From NCBI RefSeq assembly GCF_900474185.1, contig NZ_UCNW01000009.1:1-64000 (forward strand): 64,000 nucleotides of DNA, written 5' to 3'. Under the pieces are notes generated by a model. The model worked only from the letters and a program-made list of their open reading frames with translations. It searched no databases and was not told where the DNA came from. Shown piece by piece: positions 9,047 through 19,575 of the stretch. Made by a program: the position numbers and the translations under genes. This DNA comes from Synechococcus sp. UW69. GTDB taxonomy: Bacteria > Cyanobacteriota > Cyanobacteriia > PCC-6307 > Cyanobiaceae. How positions within the stretch are numbered: the first letter of the stretch is position 1; every line of letters begins with the position of its first letter.

Positions 9047-10346
9047 TCCCGCCCCGGCCCCTCAGCCGCGGAACAAGACCAACCGTCCTCGGGCGATCCG
9101 TCGCCTGGTGATCTGGTATCGGCGCAACGCCGCCGTCACAACCATCGTGGATGGTGCTGCCAACTCAGCAACGGCAGCGGGATCGATGGCGGGCAACGTG
9201 GCGGAAACCGTGGTCTCCGGAGCCGGCACGGTGGCCAGCAGCGTGCTCCAACCTCTGGTGTTCGACCCTCTCCGCTGGCTGCAGGGGGGCACCAACACCG
9301 ACGACATTGACGATGCGGAGCGTCTCTGGGTCGCCGTCGATGGCATGGGCGGTGACCATGCGCCGGGGCCGATTCTGGAGGGATGTCTGGACGCCATTGA
9401 CCGGCTGCCTCTGAAGATCCGCTTCGTGGGGGAAATCGAGCGGGTCATGGCCGCCGCCAACAGCCTCGGCCTGCGCGAATCCCTAGAAAGTGCAAGGGCA
9501 GCAGGGCATCTGGATCTGGTGGCCAGTGGCCCCTCCATCGGCATGGATGACGAGGCCACAGCGGTGCGGCGCAAACGGGACGCCAGCATCAATGTGGCCA
9601 TGAACCTCGTGAAGAAAGGGGATGCTCTCGCGGTTTACTCAGCCGGGAATTCCGGCGCGGTGATGGCTTCGGCGATTTTCCGGCTGGGACGGCTGAAGGG
9701 CATCGACCGACCAGCCATCGGTGCACTGTTCCCAACCAAAGATCCCGGTCAGCCGGTATTGGTGCTCGACGTCGGCGCCAACATGGACTGCAAACCCACC
9801 TATTTGCATCAGTTCGCCCTGCTGGGGAACATCTACAGCCGTGATGTTCTCCAGGTGAGTCAACCGCGGATCGGCCTGCTGAACATCGGCGAAGAGGAAT
9901 GCAAGGGGAACGATCTCTCCTTAAAGACCCATGAACTGCTGCGGGATGAATCCAGGCTGCATTTCGCCGGAAACTGCGAAGGCCGTGATGTGCTCTCGGG
10001 CGATTTCGACGTGGTGGTCTGTGATGGATTCACCGGCAATGTGTTGCTGAAGTTTTTGGAATCCGTCGGCAGTGTTCTGCTGGGGGTGCTGCGGGCGGAG
10101 TTGCCCCGGGGGCGGCGCGGCAAGGTGGGATCAGCGTTTCTGCGCAGCAACCTGAAACGCATTAAGAAGCGGTTGGACCATGCCGAGCACGGTGGGGCGC
10201 TGCTTCTGGGCGTCAACGGCATTTCCGTGATCGGCCATGGCAGCAGCCGGGCCCTCTCGGTGGTCAGTGCCCTGCGCATTGCCCACTCCGCTGCGAGCCA
10301 TGGCGTGATGGAGGATCTCGCAACACTGCATCAGGGTTGTGATTGA
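9027..10346 (+). CDS. plsX: Phosphate acyltransferase PlsX
   Basis: Makes acyl-phosphate from acyl-ACP, the first step of phosphatidic acid synthesis in most bacteria. The PlsX core starts near residue 96 (WVAVDGMGGDHAPG) and includes NSGAVMASA, LDVGANMDCKP, NIGEEECKGN and VCDGFTGNVLLK. Before it lies an extension of about 95 residues that is basic at first (NKTNRPRAIRRLVIWYRR) and then Ala/Gly/Val-rich, which could be an amphipathic membrane contact. The start is uncertain: the TTG at 9027 inside the end of rpaB is the first possible one, and a later start would shorten the extension. First gene of plsX-fabH-fabD-plsC. Confidence 0.9.
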   Translation: MPPKVPDPAPAPQPRNKTNRPRAIRRLVIWYRRNAAVTTIVDGAANSATAAGSMAGNVAETVVSGAGTVASSVLQPLVFDPLRWLQGGTNTDDIDDAERLWVAVDGMGGDHAPGPILEGCLDAIDRLPLKIRFVGEIERVMAAANSLGLRESLESARAAGHLDLVASGPSIGMDDEATAVRRKRDASINVAMNLVKKGDALAVYSAGNSGAVMASAIFRLGRLKGIDRPAIGALFPTKDPGQPVLVLDVGANMDCKPTYLHQFALLGNIYSRDVLQVSQPRIGLLNIGEEECKGNDLSLKTHELLRDESRLHFAGNCEGRDVLSGDFDVVVCDGFTGNVLLKFLESVGSVLLGVLRAELPRGRRGKVGSAFLRSNLKRIKKRLDHAEHGGALLLGVNGISVIGHGSSRALSVVSALRIAHSAASHGVMEDLATLHQGCD

Positions 10347-10373
10347 CTGACGCGACGTCCTTCAACCTCCGCT

Positions 10374-11393
10374 TTGGTCGAGCCGCTCAGCACAACCAGA
10401 GGGGTGTTGTTCCGAGGGTCTGGCAGCGCGACGCCCAGCCGCTCCATCAGCAACGAAGAGCTCGGCCAGCGGGTTGAAACCAGTGATTCCTGGATTCGGA
10501 GTCGTACCGGGATTGCCGCACGACGTGTGATCGATGCGGATGAATCCCTCAACGAACTGAGTGGATTAGCAGCGGAACGGGCTCTGGCCATGGCTGGTTG
10601 GTCTGCCGACAGCCTCGATCTGATTGTGTTGGCGACCTCCACCCCAGACGACCTGTTCGGCTCGGCGCCACGCCTGCAGGCTCGTCTCGGTGCCACCAAT
10701 GCCGTGGCCTTTGATCTCACCGCCGCTTGCAGTGGCTTTCTTTTCGCCGTTGTCACCGCTGCCCAGTACCTGCGCAGTGGGGCGATGCGCCGCATCCTCG
10801 TGGTGGGAGCCGATCAACTGAGCCGCTGGGTGAACTGGGACGACCGACGCTCCTGTGTTCTGTTCGGTGATGCGGCCGGCGCCGTGGTGCTGGAGGCATC
10901 AGACAACGGCCAAGACAATCTGGAGGGATTCCTGCTGCGCTCTGATGGCAGCCGAGGCGAGGTGCTCCAGCTTCCCCAGGTCAGCGAGCGCAAGTCCCTT
11001 GTGGGGAACGCCAGCCATCAGTGCGGCGGCTTCGAACCCATTCAGATGAACGGGCAGGAGGTCTACAAATTCGCGGTGCGCGAAGTGCCAGCCATTCTCG
11101 CGCAACTGCTCGAACAGAAAAGCGTCGCCGCAGATGCCGTGGACTGGCTGCTACTGCATCAGGCCAACCAACGCATCCTTGATGCAGTGGCAGATCGCTT
11201 CTCTGTCCCATCCGAAAAAGTGCTCAGCAACCTGGCGCACTACGGCAACACATCGGCGGCCACCATTCCCTTGATGCTTGACGAAGCCGTGCGCGATGGA
11301 CGCATCCAACCCGGGCACCGCATCGCCAGCAGTGGCTTCGGAGCGGGATTGAGCTGGGGTGCAGCACTCTTCCGCTGGAGCGGGCCCGCCTAA
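10374..11393 (+). CDS. fabH: 3-oxoacyl-ACP synthase III (FabH)
   Basis: Condenses acetyl-CoA with malonyl-ACP to start fatty acid synthesis. The catalytic Cys is in DLTAACSGFLF (C119 from the TTG start), the His in LLLHQANQRILDAV and the Asn in YGNTSAATIP, completing the triad. GIAARRVI and the C-terminal SGFGAGLSWGAALF also fit. The start is the TTG at 10374 or the GTG at 10404, which would begin right at the first conserved strand. About 27 bases after plsX and 28 before the fabD start. Confidence 0.93.
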   Translation: MVEPLSTTRGVLFRGSGSATPSRSISNEELGQRVETSDSWIRSRTGIAARRVIDADESLNELSGLAAERALAMAGWSADSLDLIVLATSTPDDLFGSAPRLQARLGATNAVAFDLTAACSGFLFAVVTAAQYLRSGAMRRILVVGADQLSRWVNWDDRRSCVLFGDAAGAVVLEASDNGQDNLEGFLLRSDGSRGEVLQLPQVSERKSLVGNASHQCGGFEPIQMNGQEVYKFAVREVPAILAQLLEQKSVAADAVDWLLLHQANQRILDAVADRFSVPSEKVLSNLAHYGNTSAATIPLMLDEAVRDGRIQPGHRIASSGFGAGLSWGAALFRWSGPA

Positions 11394-11421
11394 TCTCCGG
11401 CACGGTCAGCAGAACACAGCA

Positions 11422-12318
11422 ATGGCGATCGCCTGGGTCTTTCCCGGTCAGGGCTCTCAAAAGGTGGGCATGGCAGAAGCGCTGCTCAGCATCGATGGCA
11501 GCCGCGAACGTTTCGCCACAGCCTCCGAACTGCTGGGGCGCGACCTCTTGGCGATCTGCCAGGGCGAAAGCGGCGGCGGTGATGGACCGGATGATCTCAA
11601 CGACACCCGCAACACCCAGCCCGCCCTGTTCGTGATCGAATCGCTGCTGGCCGACAACCTGCAGCAGCAGGGCCGCGAGCCTGCACTGGTGGCCGGCCAC
11701 AGCCTGGGCGAGCTGGTCGCCCTCTATAGCGCTGGTGTGTTTGGGCTGGACACCGGCCTGCAGCTGATGAAAACCCGCTCAGAACTGATGGCGAGCGCTG
11801 GGGGCGGTGCCATGACGGCCGTGATCGGCTTCGATCGCGGTCAGCTGGACGACCTGGTGGCTGCCACGGAGGGCGTCAGCATCGCCAACGACAACAGCGA
11901 TGCCCAAGTGGTGATCTCCGGCGCTCCAGAGGCCGTGCAGAGCGTGAGTGAAGCCCTGAAATGCAAGCGCGCGATCCCTCTGGTCGTTTCCGGGGCTTTC
12001 CACTCTCCTTTCATGGCAGAGGCTGCTGAGCGCTTTGCCGCTGCACTGGACCAGGTGCCATTCCAAGATGCCCGCGTTCCGGTGCTCAGCAACAGCGCTG
12101 CCAGCGCCAGCACCAGCGCTGACGAGCTCAAACAACGCCTGAAGCAACAGATGACAACAGGGGTGCGCTGGCGAGAAACCATGGCGGCCATGACCGACAG
12201 CGGCGTCGACACCCTGGTGGAAATCGGACCGGGGAACGTGCTCAGTGGCCTGGCGAAACGCAGCATGAGTGGCGTGACCACCGCCCAAATCGCCGGGGCG
12301 GGAGACCTCGGACAGTGA
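11422..12318 (+). CDS. fabD: Malonyl-CoA:ACP transacylase (FabD)
   Basis: Loads malonyl groups onto acyl carrier protein for fatty acid synthesis. The N-terminus AWVFPGQGSQKVGM and the nucleophile elbow AGHSLGELVAL (Ser94) are classic; SGAFHSPFM holds the catalytic His, and VEIGPGNVLSGL is near the end. 298 aa from the ATG at 11422; the frame is open to 11359, but that would overlap fabH. Its stop overlaps the plsC start by 4 bases. Confidence 0.95.
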   Translation: MAIAWVFPGQGSQKVGMAEALLSIDGSRERFATASELLGRDLLAICQGESGGGDGPDDLNDTRNTQPALFVIESLLADNLQQQGREPALVAGHSLGELVALYSAGVFGLDTGLQLMKTRSELMASAGGGAMTAVIGFDRGQLDDLVAATEGVSIANDNSDAQVVISGAPEAVQSVSEALKCKRAIPLVVSGAFHSPFMAEAAERFAAALDQVPFQDARVPVLSNSAASASTSADELKQRLKQQMTTGVRWRETMAAMTDSGVDTLVEIGPGNVLSGLAKRSMSGVTTAQIAGAGDLGQ

Positions 12319-12968
12319 GTCAATCCAGCCTCGTCCCCACACCCAAGCCGAGCTTGACCTACAGGCTGGTCAGCAACCTTCTGGTCTTCCCTGTCTTTCG
12401 CTTGCTGTTCCGCGGCTCGACCGCAGGCAATAACCGAGTACCCATGCAAGGGCCTCTCGTGGTGGTGGCCAACCACGGCTCCCATCTGGACCCCCCCTTG
12501 CTGGGCCATGCCCTGGGGCGCCCTGTTGCTTTCATGGCGAAGGCAGAACTATTCAGCATCCCGCTGCTGGGACGCGTGATCCGGGCCTGTGGTGCCTACC
12601 CCGTCCGGCGGGGTGCCAGCGATCGCGAAGCGATTCGAACCGCGACGGCACGGCTCGAGGAGGGCTGGGCCACCGGCGTTTTCCTGGACGGCACGCGACA
12701 AAGCGACGGCCGGATCAACAACCCACTCCCCGGAGCGGCCCTTCTGGCGGCGCGTACAGGCGCCCCACTGCTGCCGGTGGCCATCCATAACAGCCACCGC
12801 GCCTTGGGAACGGGGCGCAGCTGGCCGCGGCTGGTGCCCATCCAGCTGCGTATCGGTGACCCCATCCCGGCACCGGCCAGTCGCCGCAGGCCCGATCTGG
12901 ATGCCACCACCGCCCTGCTGCAGGAACGCATCAATGCTCTGCTGGATCAGGGTCCGCAGCATCCCTGA
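12315..12968 (+). CDS. plsC: 1-acyl-sn-glycerol-3-phosphate acyltransferase
   Basis: Adds the second acyl chain to lysophosphatidic acid at the membrane. The acyltransferase motif I NHGSHLDPPLLG gives the HX4D catalytic pair. Motif III reads FLDGTRQSDGRI where FPEGTRS is usual, a mild variation. PLLPVAIHNS matches motif IV. 217 aa with a hydrophobic N-terminal stretch. It overlaps fabD by 4 bases and closes the four-gene lipid operon. Its last 38 bases overlap the convergent YdcF-like gene. Confidence 0.9.
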   Translation: MSQSSLVPTPKPSLTYRLVSNLLVFPVFRLLFRGSTAGNNRVPMQGPLVVVANHGSHLDPPLLGHALGRPVAFMAKAELFSIPLLGRVIRACGAYPVRRGASDREAIRTATARLEEGWATGVFLDGTRQSDGRINNPLPGAALLAARTGAPLLPVAIHNSHRALGTGRSWPRLVPIQLRIGDPIPAPASRRRPDLDATTALLQERINALLDQGPQHP

Positions 12969-13506
12969 GGTCTCGACCCGTCATCACCCAAGCCACAGCG
13001 CGCAGCCAGTCACTCCATTTCTTCAAGCGACCCTCCTGCATGCAATCCGTACGGCACTCCACGGGAACTCCGGTGAGCTGAATTCCACGGCTGCCAGCCA
13101 CCACCTGGCCCACCGCCATCGAGCGGGGCAAGTGGTCTTCGCTGGTCACCAGCAAGACATGGCGAACGCCATCCGCCTGCAGCTCGTCCACGACAGAGGT
13201 GAAGTTGCTGAGGGTGTCACGGGCCCTGTAATCGAGGGTGACGCGGTCTGGATTGAAGCGCTCTTCACTGAGCATCCATTCGGCGTACTCAGGATTGCTG
13301 CCACCGCTCACCAGCAGCGGCAGATCAAGCTGACGCGCCAAGCGGGCACCCATGCGTTCCCGATCCACATCACCTCCAAGCACAAGAACGAGTTGCGGTG
13401 GGCTGCGATCCAACAGAGCCTGGCGATAGGGAGACAGCGGTCCGGGCCCCAGCAGCCAGGCCATGAGGCCGGCACCCAGCAGCAGCCCTGTGCGCACTCC
13501 CGCCAT
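12931..13506 (-). CDS. YdcF/ElyC-like DUF218 protein
   Basis: 191 aa, with a single N-terminal membrane segment or uncleaved signal (GLLLGAGLMAWLLG). The DUF218 core has LVLVLGGDVDRERMGARLA, LLVSGGSN, ARDTLSN and VLLVTSEDHLPRS. Members such as SanA and ElyC act in envelope integrity, but the reaction is not established. Its start touches the tsaB stop by one base, so it is probably co-transcribed with ycf34 and tsaB. Confidence 0.75.
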   Translation of the reverse strand: MAGVRTGLLLGAGLMAWLLGPGPLSPYRQALLDRSPPQLVLVLGGDVDRERMGARLARQLDLPLLVSGGSNPEYAEWMLSEERFNPDRVTLDYRARDTLSNFTSVVDELQADGVRHVLLVTSEDHLPRSMAVGQVVAGSRGIQLTGVPVECRTDCMQEGRLKKWSDWLRAVAWVMTGRDLRDAADPDPAEH

Positions 13507-14129
13507 CAGACCTGTCCAACAGGAGAGGTGGGATAGATCGGCAAGACCTTGGCCCAGGGCAGCGCAGCGCCAGCGGCATGACTGCGTTTCAACAGCTGCA
13601 ACAGGCGCGCCACATCCTCAGCCACATCGAGTTGAGCCCCAAGGGCTGGCTTGGGAGAGCATCCCTCCGGCAACAACGTCGGCAGGCTGAGTTCGTGGAC
13701 CTGCCCCGCGGTGACCTGGTACTGACCACCAACCACCCCCCTGCGGGGCAACTCCTGAGTGATCCAGAACGGTTGCCCATGATTCGATCCGAGCAGTTGC
13801 GACTCCAGGCGTGGCGCCATCAAGGCGTAACTGCTTACTCCGAGCAGAGGGCAATCCAGCTGTTGCGCCAGGGTGCGCGCCATCACCACCGTCAGGCGGG
13901 TGCCGGTGAAGCCGCCGGGCCCCGTCGCCACGGCAAGGCCCTGCAATTGAGGCCAACGCTCAGGGGGGAGGAGCGCCTGAACGCGCGAAATCAAACTGTT
14001 AGACAGCCCCCGTCCATCCGGATGAACCTGCACGAGCGGTCCTGCTCCAGGCTGCTCAGGATCCAGCAGCGCCATGCCAAAACGATCCGAACAGCTGTGC
14101 AAGGCGAGCAGCAGCGGCAAGGCCGTCAT
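13506..14129 (-). CDS. tsaB: tRNA threonylcarbamoyladenosine protein TsaB
   Basis: Non-catalytic scaffold that pairs with TsaD to make the t6A modification on ANN-decoding tRNAs. The ASKHA fold is visible in LLLALHSCSDRFGMAL, LAVATGPGGFTGTRLTVVMA and LLGVSSYALMAP. 207 aa from the internal ATG at 14129; a longer frame reaches 14165 but would overlap ycf34 heavily. It overlaps ycf34 by 4 bases and the YdcF-like gene by 1. Confidence 0.88.
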   Translation of the reverse strand: MTALPLLLALHSCSDRFGMALLDPEQPGAGPLVQVHPDGRGLSNSLISRVQALLPPERWPQLQGLAVATGPGGFTGTRLTVVMARTLAQQLDCPLLGVSSYALMAPRLESQLLGSNHGQPFWITQELPRRGVVGGQYQVTAGQVHELSLPTLLPEGCSPKPALGAQLDVAEDVARLLQLLKRSHAAGAALPWAKVLPIYPTSPVGQV

Positions 14130-14377
14130 CGGGGCAACTCCTGTCCTGGACAGCAACGCCGCCATCGACCGGGATCTGCCTTAAAGCTTGAGCAGGACCG
14201 AACATCCCACTCAACCCCGGCCTGACCATTGGGGAGATCGATCACCGACACGTGAATTCTCGGCGCATCTGGCTCAAAATCCGGGGTCTCAGCAAGATGC
14301 GGAACGCCATGCTGACGCTCAACTGCGTGATAGGCCTGACAACGGTCGACCCAGCTGCAGTCCACGCAGATGCACAT
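14126..14377 (-). CDS. ycf34: Ycf34 family protein
   Basis: Small protein of 83 residues matching Ycf34: MCICVDC at the start, VDRCQAYHAVE, then HLAETPDFEP, EWDVRSC and GRW near the end. The four Cys (CxCxxC, C15 or nearby, and the later Cys) match the pattern reported to bind an iron-sulfur cluster in Synechocystis Ycf34, where it supports photosynthetic electron transport. I take the ATG at 14377, directly before CICVDC, instead of the one three codons upstream. First gene of ycf34-tsaB-ydcF-like. Its start overlaps the divergent CCA-adding enzyme frame by 8 bases. Confidence 0.88.
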   Translation of the reverse strand: MCICVDCSWVDRCQAYHAVERQHGVPHLAETPDFEPDAPRIHVSVIDLPNGQAGVEWDVRSCSSFKADPGRWRRCCPGQELPR

Positions 14378-15602
14378 GCCTCCCAAGGCCGTTCACTCCC
14401 CCATTCTGATGGTCCAAGGCTCTGGCGACGCACTGCTTGAACAGTTGCGAGCGCGACTGGCTCCAGCGCAATGGCCGCTACCCCTGAAACGGCTCCCCAA
14501 AGGCACAGCGCTGGTGGGCGGGGCAGTTCGCGATGGATTGCTCGACCGTCTCCAGGATCAACCCGATCTAGACCTCGTGGTCCCGACCGACGCCATCGCT
14601 CTGACCCAGGCCCTAGCCCAGGAGCTCCATGGCACCTGTGTGGTGCTGGACACGGAACGGAGCATTGCTCGGCTGGTGCTCGGAGGCTGGACGGTGGACA
14701 TCGCCCGACAGGACGGTGCCTGCATCGAAGACGATCTCTGGCGCCGCGACTACCGACTCAATGCCATCGCTGTTTCGCTCCAACCCTGGGGGCAGTTGTG
14801 GGACCCCACCGGTGGGCTGAACGATCTCCAACAGGGTTGCCTGACGGCTGTGTCGGAAACCAACCTCACCGACGATCCCTTGCGGCTGCTGCGGGGCTTG
14901 CGGCTAGCGGCTGAGATCCCACTCACAATCTGCAGCCAAACCATGGGCTGGATTGAGCGTCATGCCTCACGGCTGCCTGAGGCGGCACCGGAGCGGATCC
15001 TCGCGGAACTGCAGCGCCTGGTGCGGGGCGAGCACGCCGATGCGGCGATCGCAACCTTAAAGAGCGTGCCGTTGCTGCGCCCCTGGGCCGCCGAGGGGCA
15101 ACCTCCAGCGCCCTCTGACACGGAAGGGATGAGCAAGGAGGAAATAGCTGTCGCTCTGCCCTTGGCGCGGCTAACAGCCCTCATCAGTGATGACGGCATG
15201 ATCCAACTCCGAGCCAGTCGAGCCCTACGCCAACGCTGCGAACGCCTGCGGTTCTGGCAGCAGCGCACCGGCCTGGCACCGGAGTGTCTGCCGGAAACCG
15301 ATCGACTGAGATTGCATGACGAGCTTGAACGGGATCTTCCCGCCCTTGCCCTGCAACTGCCAATGCCCGAGAAAGAGATCTGGCTGCGGCGATGGCGGGA
15401 CTCTGACGACCCCCTGTTCCACCCCAGAGCACCCATCGACGGCAACAGCCTGGTCAAGGCTCTGGAGATCCAACCCGGCCCCCTTCTCGGACGTCTGCTG
15501 CATCATCTGAAGCTTGAACGCGCCTTCAAGAGGATCCAGACCACGACTGAGGCCATTGAGGAAGCCAAACATTTCTTGACCCGTGAAAGCGAGGCTCTGT
15601 GA
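14370..15602 (+). CDS. CCA tRNA nucleotidyltransferase / poly(A) polymerase family
   Basis: Class II nucleotidyltransferase that adds or repairs the CCA end of tRNAs. Visible motifs are LVGGAVRDGLLDR, the metal-binding DLDLVV, the RRDYRLNAIA block and DDPLRLLRGLRLAAE of the neck domain. 410 aa. The tRNA-Asn in this window lacks an encoded CCA, in line with the need for such an enzyme. Some cyanobacteria split CCA activity between two proteins, so the exact specificity is open. The start could be the ATG at 14370 or an in-frame ATG at 14376 or 14409; the last avoids overlap with ycf34. Confidence 0.87.
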   Translation: MHMPPKAVHSPILMVQGSGDALLEQLRARLAPAQWPLPLKRLPKGTALVGGAVRDGLLDRLQDQPDLDLVVPTDAIALTQALAQELHGTCVVLDTERSIARLVLGGWTVDIARQDGACIEDDLWRRDYRLNAIAVSLQPWGQLWDPTGGLNDLQQGCLTAVSETNLTDDPLRLLRGLRLAAEIPLTICSQTMGWIERHASRLPEAAPERILAELQRLVRGEHADAAIATLKSVPLLRPWAAEGQPPAPSDTEGMSKEEIAVALPLARLTALISDDGMIQLRASRALRQRCERLRFWQQRTGLAPECLPETDRLRLHDELERDLPALALQLPMPEKEIWLRRWRDSDDPLFHPRAPIDGNSLVKALEIQPGPLLGRLLHHLKLERAFKRIQTTTEAIEEAKHFLTRESEAL

Positions 15603-15663
15603 TTAACTTTGCAGGTTTCAATGATGACGGTCAGACACCGACAGATCGCATTTTCTTTCCTTC

Positions 15664-16095
15664 ATGAGCATCCGCCTGTACATCGGCAACCTGCCGCAGA
15701 CCTTTGAAGAACAGGAGCTGGTGGCTCTGCTCAAGTCAGTGGGAGAGGGGATTCGGTTCAAGTCGGTTCTCGACCGCGAAACCGGCAGCTGCCGTGGATT
15801 CGGCTTTGCCAATGTCGACGACGCCAAGGTCGCCGATGCAGTGATTGAACAGCTGAACGGCAAAGAGTTCGGTGGCAGCACCCTGCGGATCGAGCGTTCC
15901 GAACGACGGGACAACAACGCCGGTGGCAACCGTCGTGGAGCCCCCAATGCTGCAGGACAGCCTCAAGTGGCCCGCAAAGCGGTGAACAAGGTGGTTCACA
16001 GTGACGAGAAGAGCGAAGGCGCTCCCGACCCCCGCTGGGCCGGTGAGCTGTCCAAGCTCAAGGACCTGCTGGCCGACCAGAAGACGGCAGTCTGA
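15664..16095 (+). CDS. RRM-domain RNA-binding protein
   Basis: 143 aa with a single RNA-recognition motif at residues 2-80: RNP2 is LYIGNL and RNP1 is CRGFGFANV. The C-terminal tail is Asn/Gly/Arg-rich and then polar. Cyanobacterial Rbp proteins of this type are often cold-induced or help localise thylakoid mRNAs; which role applies here is unknown. It is followed by a strong terminator. Confidence 0.9.
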   Translation: MSIRLYIGNLPQTFEEQELVALLKSVGEGIRFKSVLDRETGSCRGFGFANVDDAKVADAVIEQLNGKEFGGSTLRIERSERRDNNAGGNRRGAPNAAGQPQVARKAVNKVVHSDEKSEGAPDPRWAGELSKLKDLLADQKTAV

Positions 16096-16135
16096 ATCCG
16101 TCACCGATCTGGTTGAGCAAAACGCAATTCATCAG

Positions 16136-16166
16136 CCCCTGCCGATAAAACCGGCAGGGGTTTTTT
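16136..16166 (+). terminator. Rho-independent terminator after the RRM gene
   Basis: CCCCTGCCG / CGGCAGGGG stem around an ATAAAAC loop, followed by six T. It sits 41 bases after the RRM gene stop and 14 bases before the convergent crtB stop. Confidence 0.9.
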
Positions 16167-16179
16167 GCTGACTCGAACC

Positions 16180-17088
16180 TCAGCGTGCCTGGGCCAGGAG
16201 GAACGAACGCGGCAGATCGAGCAGTTTGTTGACCTTGGCCACGTAGGCACGGTGATTGAACACGTCGTAATCGACCCGTTCAATCTCATCCAAGATTCCC
16301 CGATAGAGCCGTAACGACGTCCACACCGGCCAGCGCGCATCGGCGGAGAGCCAGCGCACCCCGGCTTCAGAACGCGCAAACCAGTCGCGGGCCCGCTCCA
16401 ACTGGAATCGCATCAAGGCACGCCAGGAACTGTTGAGTGTTCCTGCCATCAACTCATCTTCTGAATATCCGAAGCGCTCGAGGTCTTCTTGCGGCAGATA
16501 GATACGACCGCGGCCCCGATCTTCACCCACATCCCGAAGGATGTTGGTGAGCTGGTTGGCGATCCCCAAAGCGACGGCAGCATCGGATGTGTCTGGGCAG
16601 TCACTCCAGGGAGCTGAGGTGTAGGCCTGATCGACACCCATCACTCCCTGGGTCATCAGGCCAACGGTGCCAGCAACGCGGTAGCAGTAGAGCTTGAGGT
16701 CCTCGAAGCGGGGATAGCGGGTCCAGGTGAGGTCCATCCGCTGTCCCTCAATCATGTCGAGATAAGGCTGGATGCCCTGGGGAAACCGCTCCAGGGTGTC
16801 CACCATCACCGCATCCAGATCGTCCTCCACCCGTCCGGCGAACAAGGCCCGGGTTTTCTCCTCCCAGCGGTCGAGCCGCTCAGCAAGCTCCTCCACAGGA
16901 CGCGCCTGAGCCTCAGCGCTATCCATCAACTCATCCGTACGACGGCACCAGACATAAATCGCCCAGATGGCACGCCGCTTTTCTGGGGGCAGAAGCAAGG
17001 TGCCGATATAGAACGTCTTGGCCCACTCAGCAGTCTCCCGACGGCAGGCCTCGAAGGCTGCGTCGAGATCCAGGGAGGCGAGTGGCAT
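16180..17088 (-). CDS. crtB: Phytoene synthase
   Basis: Joins two geranylgeranyl diphosphates to give 15-cis-phytoene, the entry to carotenoids. The two Asp-rich substrate sites are RRTDELMD (about residues 49-56) and DVGEDRGRGRIYLPQEDL; YCYRVAGTVGLM lies between them. 302 aa. Its start is 3 bases after the crtP stop, forming the conserved cyanobacterial crtP-crtB operon on the reverse strand. Confidence 0.95.
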   Translation of the reverse strand: MPLASLDLDAAFEACRRETAEWAKTFYIGTLLLPPEKRRAIWAIYVWCRRTDELMDSAEAQARPVEELAERLDRWEEKTRALFAGRVEDDLDAVMVDTLERFPQGIQPYLDMIEGQRMDLTWTRYPRFEDLKLYCYRVAGTVGLMTQGVMGVDQAYTSAPWSDCPDTSDAAVALGIANQLTNILRDVGEDRGRGRIYLPQEDLERFGYSEDELMAGTLNSSWRALMRFQLERARDWFARSEAGVRWLSADARWPVWTSLRLYRGILDEIERVDYDVFNHRAYVAKVNKLLDLPRSFLLAQAR

Positions 17089-17091
17089 GGC

Positions 17092-18519
<1,428 letters not shown>

Positions 18520-18598
18520 TCAAAAGTGAAACCAACCTTAAAAGGGCTTGACCCCCGTTCGCTTCTTAAAGTCGTGACAGCTTTCCCGTGAGCGCGTC

Positions 18599-18946
18599 TT
18601 GGCTGACACCCTTCTGAAGTGCACCACCCGCCACGTGCGCCTGTACACAGCGGCCCTCCAGGATGAAGATCTCGTCCCTTCGGACGACCAACTCACCTTG
18701 GATCTGGATCCCGACAATGAATTCCTGTGGGACGACGCCAGCCTCACCAAGGTGCAAGGACGCTTCAAGGAACTGGTGGATGCCGCGGCCGGCGGCGAAC
18801 TGAGTGACTACACCCTGCGCCGCATCGGCACCGACCTGGAGGGATTCATCCGGCAGCTGCTGCAGGCAGGAGAACTGAGCTACAACACCGATGGCCGTGT
18901 GCAGAACTTCTCCATGGGCCTGCCCCGCACCCCTGAACTGTTGTGA
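18599..18946 (+). CDS. ndhM: NDH-1 subunit M
   Basis: Peripheral subunit found only in the cyanobacterial and chloroplast NDH-1 complex, which does cyclic electron flow and respiration at the thylakoid. 115 aa. The start [14 protein letters not shown], the [11 protein letters not shown] stretch and the end [21 protein letters not shown]-type tail fit the family. The start codon is TTG at 18599. It overlaps the DUF3172 gene by 4 bases. Confidence 0.92.
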   Translation: MADTLLKCTTRHVRLYTAALQDEDLVPSDDQLTLDLDPDNEFLWDDASLTKVQGRFKELVDAAAGGELSDYTLRRIGTDLEGFIRQLLQAGELSYNTDGRVQNFSMGLPRTPELL

Positions 18947-19575
18947 CCCGCTCGCGGTACGACCGAGGTAGTCGCGGGCCACGGGACAGCCGTTACGACC
19001 GGTCTGAGCGGGATCGTTACGACCCCCCGCAGCGTGGTGGATACGGGCGACCACCAGGTCCCCCACCGGGAGGTGGATCTCAGGGCCCCTTCCAATTCAG
19101 CACCCTCACCGTGGCCGTTTTGGCTGGCGTTCTTGTGGTGGGAATCGGCATCGGCAGTGCTGTCACCAGCACGACTCAAGGTGACCAGGGCAACATCGCC
19201 AGTTCCCAGCAACTGGATATGGCTGTGCCAGACCCGGAATTCTGCCGGCAGTGGGGGGCGAGCGCCTTCGTCATGGACATCGAGATGTACACAACGCTCA
19301 ACCCTTCCAGCAGCTTCGTGACCCAGCCAACGCTGCAACCGGGTTGCGTCATCCGCCGGGAAAACTGGTCGGTGCTGCGCAAGGAGGGGGCCATCAGCTC
19401 CGAGCAGGAGCGTGAATGCAAGCAACGGATGAACACCTTTGCCTACATCGGCTCTGTGCGGGACAAACCTGTGGTGCGCTGCGTTTACCAAACCGACATC
19501 ACTCAGAACAAATTCCTGACCCGGGGCGTGGCTGACGACTCGGTCGGTTTGACCCCAGAAGCAGATCAGTTCTGA
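18943..19575 (+). CDS. DUF3172 membrane-anchored protein
   Basis: 210 aa. The N-terminal 48 residues are Arg/Gly/Pro/Tyr-rich and disordered. One transmembrane helix follows (about 53-73, [20 protein letters not shown]) and then a conserved domain with [28 protein letters not shown] and [10 protein letters not shown], whose four Cys may form disulfides on the far side of the membrane. I match it to the cyanobacterial DUF3172 family; the function is unknown. Translationally coupled to ndhM. Convergent with rbcR, overlapping it by 10 bases. Confidence 0.8.
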   Translation: MTRSRYDRGSRGPRDSRYDRSERDRYDPPQRGGYGRPPGPPPGGGSQGPFQFSTLTVAVLAGVLVVGIGIGSAVTSTTQGDQGNIASSQQLDMAVPDPEFCRQWGASAFVMDIEMYTTLNPSSSFVTQPTLQPGCVIRRENWSVLRKEGAISSEQERECKQRMNTFAYIGSVRDKPVVRCVYQTDITQNKFLTRGVADDSVGLTPEADQF

